32,832 bases of DNA, from the NCBI GenBank assembly GCA_000431975.1, contig HF988560.1, positions 1 through 32,832 of the forward strand, given 5' to 3'. The stretch comes from Prevotella sp. CAG:924. GTDB taxonomy: Bacteria; Bacteroidota; Bacteroidia; Bacteroidales; Bacteroidaceae. The position numbers and the translations under genes were made by a program. The notes below the pieces were generated by a model. That model ran no database searches. It worked only from the letters and a program-made list of their open reading frames with translations, and had not been told where the DNA came from. Shown here one piece after another: positions 17,885-27,017 of this stretch (its first letter is position 1; the number at the start of each line of letters is the position of its first letter).

Positions 17885-17892
17885 TACTTTTG
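17885..17892 (+). promoter_or_regulatory. -7 element for DUF4348-murB operon
   Basis: TACTTTTG matches TAnnTTTG and lies 31 bases upstream of the ATG at 17924. With the pheS element it makes a divergent promoter pair. Confidence 0.55.
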
Positions 17893-17923
17893 TCGCTGTT
17901 TTACTATGTATTAGAAGGATTTT

Positions 17924-18778
17924 ATGAGAAAAGCTTTACTGTCAGTCGTTTTGCTGTTCATGCTGGGCTTTCTGACCGTTCCTTATGCTTGTACGGACAA
18001 GAAAGCGGTTCCCACGGACAGCGTCACGACCGATTCAAGTATTGTCGACACGTCTGCTACGGACTCTACACAGAGCCTGATTGCAGCAACGCCTATGCCA
18101 AAGGCGGCTGATGAACTCTTTGACGACTTCATCTTCAATTTTGCCGCCAACAAAAAATTACAACTTAAACGTATCAACTTCCCGTTGCCTGTATATCGTA
18201 ACGGTAAGTTGGAGAAGACTATCGAGAAACATCGTTGGAGAATGGAGCATTTCTTCATGCACCAGGAGTACTACACGATCATTTTCGATAACAACAAGCA
18301 GAAAGCCTTACTGAAGGACACAACGATCGATCATGTCGTTGTCGAAAAGATCTTCTTTAAGAAAGGGCTCGTACAGCAGTTCCTTTTCAATCGTATAAAT
18401 GGTCAGTGGATGATGACGTCGATCGGCTATGAGCCTATCAGTAATAGCAAGAATGCTAGTTTCCTTCATTTCTATCATCGTTTTGCTACCGATTCGGCTT
18501 ATCAGGCACGTTCGTTGGTTGATGAAGTAGAGTTTACAGCTCCCGATCCTAATAATGATTTCGGACTCATTTCCGGTGTCATCGTACCTGAGCAATGGCA
18601 GGATTTCAAACCGAGTCTGATACCGCAAGGGGTAATTTACAATATCCTTTATGGACAGAAATACAAGGAAAGTAATCGTAAGATATTCCTAATCCGTGGC
18701 ATTTCTAACAGCTTGGAAATGGAACTTGTATTCAAGAAGATCGGTGGCCGATGGAAACTCACTATGTTCAACAGCTAA
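17924..18778 (+). CDS. DUF4348-type lipoprotein
   Basis: Exported protein of 284 residues, function unknown. The signal peptide ends in the lipobox-like VPYAC with Cys near 23. A Ser/Thr/Asp-rich linker follows (to about 55), then a domain beginning ADELFDDFIFNFAANKKLQ, which I associate with the Bacteroidetes DUF4348 family. Strands such as KIFFKKGLVQQFLFNR and a closing GGRWKLTMF resemble repeated NTF2/SnoaL-like halves. The murB gene starts 10 bases after it. A link to the envelope follows from location and neighbour; nothing catalytic is visible. Confidence 0.85.
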   Translation: MRKALLSVVLLFMLGFLTVPYACTDKKAVPTDSVTTDSSIVDTSATDSTQSLIAATPMPKAADELFDDFIFNFAANKKLQLKRINFPLPVYRNGKLEKTIEKHRWRMEHFFMHQEYYTIIFDNNKQKALLKDTTIDHVVVEKIFFKKGLVQQFLFNRINGQWMMTSIGYEPISNSKNASFLHFYHRFATDSAYQARSLVDEVEFTAPDPNNDFGLISGVIVPEQWQDFKPSLIPQGVIYNILYGQKYKESNRKIFLIRGISNSLEMELVFKKIGGRWKLTMFNS

Positions 18779-18788
18779 ATTTTCTGAT

Positions 18789-19829
18789 ATGAAAATATAT
18801 GATAACTTATCCCTTCTCGGACGCAACACGTTTGGCATTGACCAGAGTTGTGACCGGCTGATGGAGTATGAGAATGAAAACGATGCAGCTGATGCGGCTT
18901 CTGAATGTCGTAGTACTGGGCATTTCCTTCTTCTTGGAGGGGGAAGCAATCTGCTGTTGACTCAGGATTTTCACGGATTGATAGTGACTCCGGCACGTCG
19001 CTTTGAGGTGTGTGCCCTGCCCGATGCCGGTGATTCAGATAGTGTGCTGGTGCGTTGCTGGGCGGGAACTACCTTTGATGACGTTGTGGCCTATGCCGTG
19101 GATAATGGGTATTATGGCTTAGAAAATCTGAGTCTTATTCCCGGCGAGTGTGGAGCGTCGGCTGTACAGAACATCGGAGCTTACGGAGCTGAAATCAAGG
19201 ATTCTCTTTATCGGATTGAGGCGGTGGAGATTGCTACAGGGCAGCCTGTGTCGATCTTTAATGGAGAATGTCAGTATAGCTATCGCCAGAGTCGCTTCAA
19301 AGGTGAATGGAAAGATAAGTTTATCATTACTTATGTCACCTATCGTCTATCCAAGACATTTCGTCCCAATCTTGACTATGGAAATATCCGTCGCGTACTT
19401 GATGAGCGGCATATTTCTATCGATACGCTGACAGCTTGCCAGCTTCGTGATGCAGTCATTGACATTCGTCGTCAGAAACTGCCGGATCCTGCGGTAACAG
19501 GCAATGCCGGCTCATTCTTCATGAACCCGATAGTGGATGAGGCCACCTTTAAGAAATTGCAGGCCCTGCATCCCGATCTTCGTTATTTTGAGGTGGAGTG
19601 TCCCGACGGATCAACACGATATAAGATACCAGCAGGATGGATGATTGATCAGTGTGGCTGGAAGGGTCGGTCGCTGGGTCCTGCCGGTGTGCATGACAAA
19701 CAGGCTCTCGTGCTTGTCAACAGGGGAGGAGCCAAGGGCAGCGACATTGTCGCTCTGATGCATGCCATCCAAAAAGATGTGCACGATAAGTTTGGCATCG
19801 ATATCAAACCGGAGGTCAATGTTATCTGA
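18789..19829 (+). CDS. murB: UDP-N-acetylenolpyruvoylglucosamine reductase
   Basis: FAD enzyme that makes UDP-MurNAc from UDP-GlcNAc-enolpyruvate with NADPH, the second committed step of peptidoglycan synthesis. It has 346 residues and is type I. The FAD-binding LLGGGSNLLL, the LIPGECGASAVQNIGAYGAE stretch, the YRQSRFK region, the catalytic Ser in GNAGSFFMNP and the final Glu in KPEVNVI are all present. The usual P-G-x-x-G-A-A-P version is here PGECGASA. I chose the ATG at 18789 because conservation begins there; an upstream frame start at 18696 is inside the DUF4348 gene. Confidence 0.97.
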   Translation: MKIYDNLSLLGRNTFGIDQSCDRLMEYENENDAADAASECRSTGHFLLLGGGSNLLLTQDFHGLIVTPARRFEVCALPDAGDSDSVLVRCWAGTTFDDVVAYAVDNGYYGLENLSLIPGECGASAVQNIGAYGAEIKDSLYRIEAVEIATGQPVSIFNGECQYSYRQSRFKGEWKDKFIITYVTYRLSKTFRPNLDYGNIRRVLDERHISIDTLTACQLRDAVIDIRRQKLPDPAVTGNAGSFFMNPIVDEATFKKLQALHPDLRYFEVECPDGSTRYKIPAGWMIDQCGWKGRSLGPAGVHDKQALVLVNRGGAKGSDIVALMHAIQKDVHDKFGIDIKPEVNVI

Positions 19830-19880
19830 CACGATAATATTATAAATGATCAGTTGGATATAAATATTTAAGGTAAACCA

Positions 19881-20642
19881 TTGAGATTAACATTTTTAGG
19901 TACAGGGACCTCTCATGGCGTGCCGGTGATTGGTTGCGATTGTGAGGTATGTCGCAGCTCAGATCCCCGTGACCACCGCTTACGGTCGTCTGCTTTGGTG
20001 GAGACTTCGTCAACGCGTCTGCTGATCGACTGCGGACCAGATGCCCGTCAACAATTGTTGGGAATTCCATTCCGTAAGATCGATGGTGTGTTGCTTACCC
20101 ATGCCCATTATGATCATGTGGGAGGACTTGACGATCTTCGAGCTTTCTGTCAGTTTGGAGATATAGACCTTTATGCCAATGATGTGGCAGCTAAGAACAT
20201 CCGGCATAATTTCCCGTATTATTTTGAAGAGAAACTCTATCCTGGTGTGCCGCGGTTTCATTTGCATGAGATCCCAGCCCATGTGCCTTTTCTGATAGGC
20301 GATCAAAAGATCATTCCTGTGAGTGTCATGCATGATAAACTGCCTATCTTAGGCTATCGGATCGGCCGGCTGGCTTATCTCACGGATGTAAAGACGATTC
20401 CCCCTGCAGAGTATGATTATCTGAAAGGTATTGATACGCTTGTCATCAGTAGTTTGCGGTGGGAAGTACCCCATCATAGTCATCTGCTCGTTGCCGATGC
20501 GATCGCCATAGCCCGTCATATAGGTGCCCGCCGTACGTATCTGATGCATCTCACGCATAAGATCGGCCTTTATGAGGAAGCCAGTGACCGTCTACCCAAG
20601 GATGTGCGTCTGGCTTACGATGGTCTTACGATTGAAATATAA
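19881..20642 (+). CDS. PhnP-like metallo-beta-lactamase-fold hydrolase
   Basis: Predicted metal-dependent phosphodiesterase or hydrolase of 253 residues. It has GTGTSHGVPVIGCDC at the start, the Cys triad C-x-C-x-x-C (19-24) that in PhnP-type proteins binds a structural zinc, THAHYDH at 73-79, late His ligands (MHDKLP, HHSHLL) and a final TYLMHLTHKIG. The substrate is unknown; no phn genes are nearby, so cyclic phosphate or nucleotide hydrolysis is only suggested by family. The start is TTG: an in-frame stop lies three codons upstream and no ATG precedes the conserved MRLTFLGTGT. It follows murB by 51 bases. Confidence 0.9.
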   Translation: MRLTFLGTGTSHGVPVIGCDCEVCRSSDPRDHRLRSSALVETSSTRLLIDCGPDARQQLLGIPFRKIDGVLLTHAHYDHVGGLDDLRAFCQFGDIDLYANDVAAKNIRHNFPYYFEEKLYPGVPRFHLHEIPAHVPFLIGDQKIIPVSVMHDKLPILGYRIGRLAYLTDVKTIPPAEYDYLKGIDTLVISSLRWEVPHHSHLLVADAIAIARHIGARRTYLMHLTHKIGLYEEASDRLPKDVRLAYDGLTIEI

Positions 20643-20681
20643 TTTATATTTCTTTTTCTTCCCTGTCTGCAAAAAAACTAA

Positions 20682-20689
20682 TAACTTTG
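20682..20689 (+). promoter_or_regulatory. -7 element abutting rarA
   Basis: TAACTTTG followed by C ends 9 bases before the ATG at 20699, giving an expected leader of only about 3-5 bases. Confidence 0.6.
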
Positions 20690-20698
20690 CAGCAGTTT

Positions 20699-21973
20699 AT
20701 GAGCGAACCATTAGCCGAAAGAATGCGTCCGAAGACGCTGGATGAATATGTAGGACAGCAACACCTTGTTGGTCAGGGCGCTGTCTTACGCCGGATGATA
20801 GAGAGCGGGCATATTTCCAGCTTTATCCTCTGGGGACCTCCCGGTGTAGGCAAGACGACGCTGGCACATATCATAGCTAACATGCTCAAGGTACCATTCT
20901 ATACGCTGAGTGCTGTAACAAGCGGCGTGAAGGATGTCCGTGAGGTTATTGATCGTGCTCAGAAGTCGCGTATGTTCTCGCAGGAGTCACCCATCCTCTT
21001 TATTGATGAAATTCATCGTTTTTCCAAGTCACAGCAAGATTCGCTGTTGGGAGCTGTGGAACGTGGTACGGTGACGTTGATAGGTGCCACGACGGAGAAT
21101 CCTTCTTTTGAGGTGATCCGACCTTTGCTTTCCCGTTGTCAGCTGTATGTCCTCCAACCGTTGGAAAAAAATGATTTGTTGGCATTACTTGACCGTGCTC
21201 TTCACGAAGATGTGGAACTTAAGAAGAAATCAATCACTTTGGAAGAGACAGGTGCTCTGCTTCGTTATAGCGGGGGCGATGCGCGTAAGTTACTGAATAT
21301 TCTGGAACTGGTGGTTGACGCTGCCTCTACGGAAGAAATTGTGATAACCGACCGTTTGGTTGAGGAACGGCTGCAGCAGAATCCGTTGGCTTATGACAAG
21401 CAGGGAGAAATGCACTACGATATTATCTCTGCTTACATAAAGAGTATCCGTGGAAGTGACCCCGATGCAGCCTTGTATTGGATGGCACGTATGATAGAAG
21501 GCGGTGAAGATCCGCAGTTTATAGCCCGTCGTCTGGTCATTTCAGCTGCGGAGGATATCGGCTTGGCTAATCCCAATGCGTTATTGCTGGCCAATGCGGC
21601 TTTTGATGCAGTGATGAAAGTGGGCTGGCCTGAGGGACGAATACCATTGGCCGAAGCGACGGTCTATCTGGCCACTTCGCCTAAGAGCAATTCTGCATAT
21701 CGTGGCATAGATGCGGCATTGGCAGAGGTGCGTAAGACCGGCAATGCACCTGTGCCTCTTCATTTGCGCAATGCACCGACGAAGCTGATGGCGCAGCTCG
21801 GCTACCATGACGGCTATAAATATCCTCATGACTATCCCGGTAACTTTACCCAGCAGCAATATCTACCGGACGAATTGCAGAATGCACGTTTCTGGTATGC
21901 TCAGCACTCGCGGTCTGAGGAACCTCTTTATCAGAGAATGATTCAATGCTGGGGTGACAGATATAAAGAATAA
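20699..21973 (+). CDS. rarA: replication-associated recombination protein A (AAA+ ATPase)
   Basis: RarA/MgsA clamp-loader-like ATPase that acts at stalled replication forks. It has 424 residues: ERMRPKTLDEYVGQQHLVG at the N-terminus, Walker A GPPGVGKT at 46-53, Walker B FIDEIHRF near 101-108, sensor 1 IGATTENPSFEV, the arginine finger in PLLSRCQLY, and the C-terminal tetramerisation domain (from SAYIKSIRGSDPDAALYWMARM). I chose the ATG at 20699; a TTG 12 bases upstream overlaps the -7 box and is unlikely. It is probably monocistronic. The next 138 bases show only a weak hairpin. Confidence 0.96.
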   Translation: MSEPLAERMRPKTLDEYVGQQHLVGQGAVLRRMIESGHISSFILWGPPGVGKTTLAHIIANMLKVPFYTLSAVTSGVKDVREVIDRAQKSRMFSQESPILFIDEIHRFSKSQQDSLLGAVERGTVTLIGATTENPSFEVIRPLLSRCQLYVLQPLEKNDLLALLDRALHEDVELKKKSITLEETGALLRYSGGDARKLLNILELVVDAASTEEIVITDRLVEERLQQNPLAYDKQGEMHYDIISAYIKSIRGSDPDAALYWMARMIEGGEDPQFIARRLVISAAEDIGLANPNALLLANAAFDAVMKVGWPEGRIPLAEATVYLATSPKSNSAYRGIDAALAEVRKTGNAPVPLHLRNAPTKLMAQLGYHDGYKYPHDYPGNFTQQQYLPDELQNARFWYAQHSRSEEPLYQRMIQCWGDRYKE

Positions 21974-22111
21974 CAGGCACAGAGCAGAATGCTGGTATCT
22001 TATGGTGTAGCCTTCGACAGATTGTCGGAAGAATAGTATGTATCGATGGAAAACTACACGCATAGTATTGGAATCCTGTTTTCTTGTGCGTTTTAGAAAT
22101 TAAAATAAACT

Positions 22112-23062
22112 ATGAAAATTGTAGAACTTGACGGCTATGCCGCCAATCCCGGTGATCTTTCCTGGGATGCCTTGAAAGAATTTGGCGATCTGACGGTCTA
22201 TCCACGCACAGCTCCTAAAGATGTGGTAAAACGTGCAAAGGACGCCGATGCGATACTTATTAATAAGGTGAATATCACAGACGAGGTGCTTGCCCAGCTC
22301 CCGAAGTTGAAATATATCGGTGTACTGGCTACGGGCTATAATGTGGTCGATGTTGAAGCGGCTCATCGTCTAGGAGTGACGGTAACGAATATCCCCTCCT
22401 ATAGCACGGATAGTGTAGCCCAGCATACGTGGGCGCTGATTCTTAACGTTACCAATCAGGTGGAATATTATGCGCAGAAGAACCGGCGTGGAGGATGGAG
22501 CAGTTGCCCTGATTTCTGCTATTGGGATCAGCCGTTACACGAGTTGGCCGGCAAGACTCTGGGTATTGTCGGTTTAGGACATATTGGTATGCGCGTAGCA
22601 AAGATCGCGCACGACTTCGGTATGGACGTTTTTGCCGTGACCAGTAAGAACCGTGACGACCTGCCTGCCGGCATCCAGAAGACAACCCTTCAGGGATTGT
22701 TGGGTGTGTCAGATATCCTCACGCTCCATTGTCCTCTTACGGCAGACACCCGTCATCTCATCAATGAGGAGACACTGCAGGCTATGCGCCCTGGGGCTAT
22801 ACTCGTGAATACCGGACGTGGTCCGCTGGTAGATGAGGATGCTGTGGCTCGTGCTCTGCACGAAGGGACACTTGGTGCCTATTGTGCCGACGTGATGGCT
22901 ACAGAACCTCCTGCAGCTGATAATCCCTTGTTGAAGGAGCCTCATGCTTATCTTACACCTCACATCGCCTGGGCGACGGTAGAGGCACGTCAGCGCCTGA
23001 TGAGTATCTGTGTTGACAATCTGAGGGCTTTTATTAACGGGAAGCCAATCAACAGAGTGTGA
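22112..23062 (+). CDS. D-2-hydroxyacid dehydrogenase (glycerate dehydrogenase-like)
   Basis: NAD(P)-dependent reductase of 2-ketoacids, 316 residues. The Rossmann motif is GLGHIG at 154-159. The catalytic triad is Arg236 in NTGRGPLVDE, Glu265 in ATEPP and His284 in TPHIAWAT, all intact. The N-terminus MKIVELDGYAANPGDLSW and the substrate loop VLATGYNVVD (71-80) resemble glycerate dehydrogenase or hydroxypyruvate reductase, which is my best guess; the exact substrate cannot be read from sequence. It has no ACT domain. It sits 88 bases ahead of the TRIC-type gene. Confidence 0.9.
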   Translation: MKIVELDGYAANPGDLSWDALKEFGDLTVYPRTAPKDVVKRAKDADAILINKVNITDEVLAQLPKLKYIGVLATGYNVVDVEAAHRLGVTVTNIPSYSTDSVAQHTWALILNVTNQVEYYAQKNRRGGWSSCPDFCYWDQPLHELAGKTLGIVGLGHIGMRVAKIAHDFGMDVFAVTSKNRDDLPAGIQKTTLQGLLGVSDILTLHCPLTADTRHLINEETLQAMRPGAILVNTGRGPLVDEDAVARALHEGTLGAYCADVMATEPPAADNPLLKEPHAYLTPHIAWATVEARQRLMSICVDNLRAFINGKPINRV

Positions 23063-23150
23063 TTCTTTGCGGTCGATGAGATCAGAGAATATATATTCCT
23101 GTTTCTGTCCATTGCCCGAGGGAGATATTGAGTAAAAGTATTATAATACA

Positions 23151-23807
23151 GTGGTTACCGATCCTTCGTTGTCCCATACTATCCAACAGATTCTTGAAAT
23201 ACTGGGAACACTGGCATTTGCCATTTCCGGAATCCGGCATGCCGCCGCCAAGCATTATGATTGGTTCGGCGGTTTTGTCTGTGGTATTGCCGTTGCCATC
23301 GGAGGTGGAACAATCCGTGATGTGATGCTTGGCGTGACACCTTTCTGGATGCTTTCCCCGCTTTACATCATCTGTACGGTAGTGGCACAGATCATTGTCA
23401 TTGTGTTTGCCCGATCCATGAAGCGTCTCGATAACGCATGGTTCGTCTTTGACACCCTCGGTCTGGCTCTGTTTACCATAGCCGGCATCCAGAAGACGCT
23501 AGCTTGCGGTCATCCGTTCTGGGTGGCGATTATCATGGGATGTATTACGGGAGCTGCCGGTGGCGTGATACGTGATGTGCTGCTTAATAAAGTACCTGTT
23601 ATCTTCCGTAAGGAGATCTACGCTATGGCCAGTGTGGCTGGAGGTTTGCTTTATTGGTTTATGACGGCTTTGAATATTAACGTTGCTATTACAGCCGCTT
23701 CCACTTTCCTGTTGGTTATAGTCATCCGCTTTTTGGCAGTGCGTTTTCATATATCTCTCCCGGTTCTTCGCAGTGAAGAAGATCCTCCGGTCAAGGAGGA
23801 CCGGTGA
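23151..23807 (+). CDS. TRIC-type cation channel (UPF0126/YadS family)
   Basis: Small integral membrane protein of the prokaryotic TRIC family, about seven hydrophobic helices in 218 residues, built as two similar halves. Each half has the glycine-rich signature: FVCGIAVAIGGGTIRDVMLG and then GCITGAAGGVIRDVLLNKVP. TRIC channels are homotrimeric cation (K+) channels. The start appears to be GTG at 23151; there is no ATG close enough upstream, and the family's LEILGTLAFAISG segment begins 12 residues in. Downstream, a hairpin with a short T-run (23839-23879) may end the transcript. Confidence 0.9.
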   Translation: MVTDPSLSHTIQQILEILGTLAFAISGIRHAAAKHYDWFGGFVCGIAVAIGGGTIRDVMLGVTPFWMLSPLYIICTVVAQIIVIVFARSMKRLDNAWFVFDTLGLALFTIAGIQKTLACGHPFWVAIIMGCITGAAGGVIRDVLLNKVPVIFRKEIYAMASVAGGLLYWFMTALNINVAITAASTFLLVIVIRFLAVRFHISLPVLRSEEDPPVKEDR

Positions 23808-23838
23808 TCGATGATAACAGTTGCATGTGACTGGCATC

Positions 23839-23879
23839 GGAGTCCTTGTTTTAAGCTTATTTATTTAAGGGCTCCTTTT
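23839..23879 (+). terminator. terminator after TRIC gene
   Basis: GGAGTCCTT (23839-23847) pairs with AAGGGCTCC (23867-23875) along 9 bp including one G-U, followed by TTTT. The loop is 19 bases. It lies 24 bases before the MATE start. Confidence 0.65.
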
Positions 23880-23903
23880 AAAATATTTTATATTTAATCA
23901 ACA

Positions 23904-25256
23904 ATGCACAATCATACAGATAACTATACATTCCTTACATCAGGGCCGATTCCCCGTGTGATTCTTACGATGGCAGTGCCGACAATTATTTCGATGCTTG
24001 TAACAAGCCTGTATAATATTGCCGATACGTTTTTCGTTGGTCATCTTGACACACAGGCTACAGCTGCTGTGGGAGTGGTCTTCTCACTGATGTTTATGAC
24101 GCAGGCTTTTGGATTCTTCTTTGGCCACGGTTCGGGAAATTATATTTCCCGGGAGTTGGGAGCTAAGCGTCATGGCAATACCGAACGTATGGCTGTTACT
24201 GGGTTCGTCTATTCGTTCCTCTTCGGTTGTATTATAGCTATCGGGGGACATTGCCTGCTTACCCCGTTAAGCTATTGGTTGGGATCCACACCTACCATTC
24301 TGCCTTATACTGAGCAATATCTGGGCATTATTCTCATTGGTGCCCCTTTTCTCACTTCGTCTCTGACGCTTAACAATCAGATGCGTCTACAAGGTAACGC
24401 CTCACTTGCAATGTATGGAATCGTTACAGGAGCGATCGTGAATGTAGTCCTTGATCCTGTGTTCATCTTCGGTTTTAATATGGGTGTGAAAGGTGCGGCA
24501 CTATCTACCGTCATTGGTCAGATCCTTAGTTTTTCTATTCTTCTGTGTATGACCTATCGGGGAGAAAATATACCAATTCGTCTAAAGAACTTCTGGCCGG
24601 GATGGCAACCACTACGTGAGATTTTCTATGGCGGTTCACCGTCATTATCCCGTCAGGGACTGACGGCGATCTCTACGTTGCTGCTCAATCAGGCAGCGGG
24701 TAACTATGGTGATGCGGCCATTGCTGCTATGAGTATAGTCGGACGTATCTCCACGTTCATTATTTCTGTTGTGATCGGAACAGGACAGGGCTTCCAGCCT
24801 TTCTGTGGTTTTTGCTATGGAGCGCGGTTATATACTCGCCTGCGCAAGGGATATTGGTTCACGGTAAAGGTCGGGACGGTGTTCCTCATTTTTTGTTCCT
24901 TGCTTACAGTTTGTTTCTCATCGACGGCTATTAGCATTTTCCGTAATGATGTTGATGTGATCAATATAGGCGGTCATGCATTGATATTACAACTGTGCAC
25001 ATGGTGTGTGACACCTGTCATCATGGTGAGCAATATGTTGCTGCAAACATGCCGTAAGCCTTTTCGTGCTAATGTGCTGGCATCGGCACGTAGTGGACTG
25101 TTTTTCATACCAGCTATCCTCATTTTTCCTCATTGGCTGGGATTGCTTGGAATCGAAATTGCCCAACCGGTTAGCGATATTCTTTCTTTTTTCATTACAA
25201 TACCTATAGTCCTTGGCTTTTTCAGAGAATTGAAGAAGCTGGAAGCTCATTCGTGA
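23904..25256 (+). CDS. MATE family efflux transporter
   Basis: Cation-coupled multidrug/toxin exporter of the inner membrane, 450 residues and about 12 hydrophobic helices in two pseudo-symmetric halves. The first half starts with PRVILTMAVPTIISMLVTSLYN followed by IADTFFVGHLDTQA, the classic MATE opening, given here in pieces PTIISMLVTSLYN and ADTFFVGHLD. The second half includes FYGGSPSLSRQGL and IGTGQGFQPFCGFCYGA. It belongs to the DinF/NorM-like Bacteroidetes group; the substrate cannot be inferred. It seems monocistronic. Confidence 0.95.
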   Translation: MHNHTDNYTFLTSGPIPRVILTMAVPTIISMLVTSLYNIADTFFVGHLDTQATAAVGVVFSLMFMTQAFGFFFGHGSGNYISRELGAKRHGNTERMAVTGFVYSFLFGCIIAIGGHCLLTPLSYWLGSTPTILPYTEQYLGIILIGAPFLTSSLTLNNQMRLQGNASLAMYGIVTGAIVNVVLDPVFIFGFNMGVKGAALSTVIGQILSFSILLCMTYRGENIPIRLKNFWPGWQPLREIFYGGSPSLSRQGLTAISTLLLNQAAGNYGDAAIAAMSIVGRISTFIISVVIGTGQGFQPFCGFCYGARLYTRLRKGYWFTVKVGTVFLIFCSLLTVCFSSTAISIFRNDVDVINIGGHALILQLCTWCVTPVIMVSNMLLQTCRKPFRANVLASARSGLFFIPAILIFPHWLGLLGIEIAQPVSDILSFFITIPIVLGFFRELKKLEAHS

Positions 25257-25674
25257 TTTTCAATTAGGAGGATTTATAGAAATTACTGGTTTTAAAGGAC
25301 AAGTAGCATATATTGTGTCCAGTAATGCCGATGTACAGAAGAAGGGGAATCTTTGCAGTTGGTGAAAACGGTTCCTGATATAAGTCAGAGACAGCTGAAC
25401 GTTAAAAATCAGTATATAAATTGGGGGAAATAGTAGTATTAATTTCCTGCATATTTGTATGACTTATGTTATTGTTGCCGCACAAAAAAATGGAAGACGA
25501 GATGGCGAAAAGACACAATAAGGAAGGAAGCTACCCGAAAATATTTGTATTTTTCAATCGAAATCTGGCCTGTTTCCTGTATTTCCTGCATTACCTTTGT
25601 GATATCCGTGAAAAATACACAAAAAGGGAGAGGATATTTGGAGAAAAGAAAAATTTATCCTAATTTCGCTTCAA
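25257..25674. other. 418-bp gap without a convincing gene
   Basis: No gene here can be supported. Two adjoining short open stretches read like protein: FIEITGFKGQVAYIVSS then NADVQKKGNL (25273-25356), and, shifted by one frame, LVKTVPDISQRQLNVKNQ (about 25360-25430). They could be a decayed small gene. A -7 element TACCTTTG at 25592-25599 probably serves the TPR gene, implying a leader of about 70 bases. Confidence 0.4.
25592..25599 (+). promoter_or_regulatory. -7 element for TPR gene
   Basis: TACCTTTG followed by TG matches TAnnTTTG, 76 bases upstream of the ATG at 25675. The -33 region (TTTC at 25573-25576) is a partial match. Confidence 0.45.
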
Positions 25675-26987
25675 ATGAAGAAATTATTCTATACTTTACT
25701 ATTTCTTTTTGCCGCCGTTTTCCTTCCAATAGGATGGGCGGGGACAAAAGTCTCTTCACTTACTTTTACAGATGATGCATCGGCTGCATCGGGGCATGGA
25801 AAGGAAGTGAAGAAGGCTATTTTGGCTGCGCGTGACCAGATCAAATCGGGGAAAAATCTTGATAAGGCGGAGCAAAGTATGATGACGTTGCTTCAAGACT
25901 CAGACAATCTTGACAACGATAAGATTTGGTCGACGCTCTTTGATGCTCTTCCGGGGGCGGGGTTTGGTCGCTCTTCGATGCTCTTCAGGGGCAGTATAAG
26001 GCAGGTAACGAAGCGCTTTATTTGAAACAAAAATATGATACAGCGGCACTTTTTCAAATCACCTCCCGCCTTTTCACCCAAATGGAGCGCTATGACTCTA
26101 TAGATGCCCGACCAGACAAGAAGGGACGAGTGGAGCTTAAAATGCGCAAGGACAATGCGGAATTGCTTCATCGGATACGTCCTAATCTCTATAATGGAGG
26201 ACTCTATTATCTCTCCCGTCAGAAATACGCGGAGGGCTATACGCTTTTGCAACAGTATATCGACGCAGCACGGCAGCCTCTTTTTGAGGCCTATCAGTAT
26301 GAGGAGAAAGATCAGCGCATGCCAATGGCTGCTTATTGGTCGGTCTATGCGGCATATAAACAGAAAAATGTGAAAAATGTACTTCACAATACCTATCTCG
26401 CCCTAAAAGATACGACCCATACGGAGATGATGTTGCAATATCTGTCAGATACGTATCGGATTGACGGTGATACGACACGTTATGTGCAGACTTTACAGGA
26501 CGGTTTTGCTCACTATCCGCTCTCACCGTTCTTCTTTTCACATCTCGTAGAATATTATTCTTCACAGCAGGAATGGACGAAGGCACTGGAGCTGACTGAC
26601 GGGGCATTGAAGGCGGATAGTACGAACACGCTTTTCAAACTGACTAGGAGTACGTTGTTACTCAATACTGGTGACTATCAACAGGCTTATGACATCAGTA
26701 AGGAACTGCTTGAGAAAAACGATTCTCTGGCAGATGCTATCCTGAATGCAGGGTTGGCGCAGTTCAATTTAGGTGTTACTTCTTCCAAGCAGTATCGTAA
26801 GGATGCGACGGTACGGAAGCAAGTACTTAGCTGCTACCGTACGGCATTGCCTTATCTTGAGCGTTACCGTACGATGCAACCTGACCGTCAAGACAAATGG
26901 GCTCTTCCTCTCTATACGATTTATTTGAATCTTAATATGGGAGAGAAGTTTGATGAGATAGACAAACTGATTAAGGCGGGTAAGTGA
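25675..26987 (+). pseudogene. TPR-type periplasmic protein, broken by a frameshift
   Basis: One gene split into two frames. The first part (25675-26025) has a signal peptide (MKKLFYTLLFLFAAVFLPIG) and KAILAARDQIKSGKNLDKAE, then loses sense after IWSTLFDALP. The second part (26022-26987) carries sense from DALQGQYKAGNEALYLKQKYD onward and contains TPR-like helix pairs, such as YAEGYTLLQQYID, WTKALELTDGALKADSTN and YQQAYDISKELLEKN. Removing 35 bases (25952-25986) restores one frame of about 425 residues. The first frame ends at TGA (26023-26025) overlapping a TTG (26022), so reinitiation might still produce the C-terminal part without a signal. The role is unknown. It might be a real mutation or a sequencing/assembly error. 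Confidence 0.75.
25925..25986 (+). repeat. imperfect tandem duplication causing the frameshift
   Basis: Copy A starts TTTGGTCGACGCTCTT at 25925 and copy B TTTGGTCGCTCTTC at 25963. Both run to GATGCTCTTC (25942-25951 and 25977-25986). A GC-rich CGGGGGCGGGG joins them. The 7-mer GCTCTTC occurs three times (25945, 25970, 25980). The net gain is 35 bases, which shifts the frame by two. Confidence 0.8.
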
Positions 26988-27017
26988 TTATTGAAGTTAG
27001 ACTAAAGTGAGAAACAG

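Noticed and set aside
22011..22030. CTTCGACA..TGTCGGAAG hairpin after rarA
   Set aside because: The stem is short and bulged with no T-run, so calling it a terminator is not supported.
25455..25775. Two overlapping short frames upstream of the TPR gene
   Set aside because: Their translations are low in sense, one runs into the signal peptide region of the TPR gene in another frame, and the -7 box at 25592 falls inside them.
25945..25986. GCTCTTC repeats as restriction-enzyme (SapI) cloning scars
   Set aside because: The sites fit codons of the native gene (DALQG) and copies A and B differ, so a cloning scar is less likely than local duplication.
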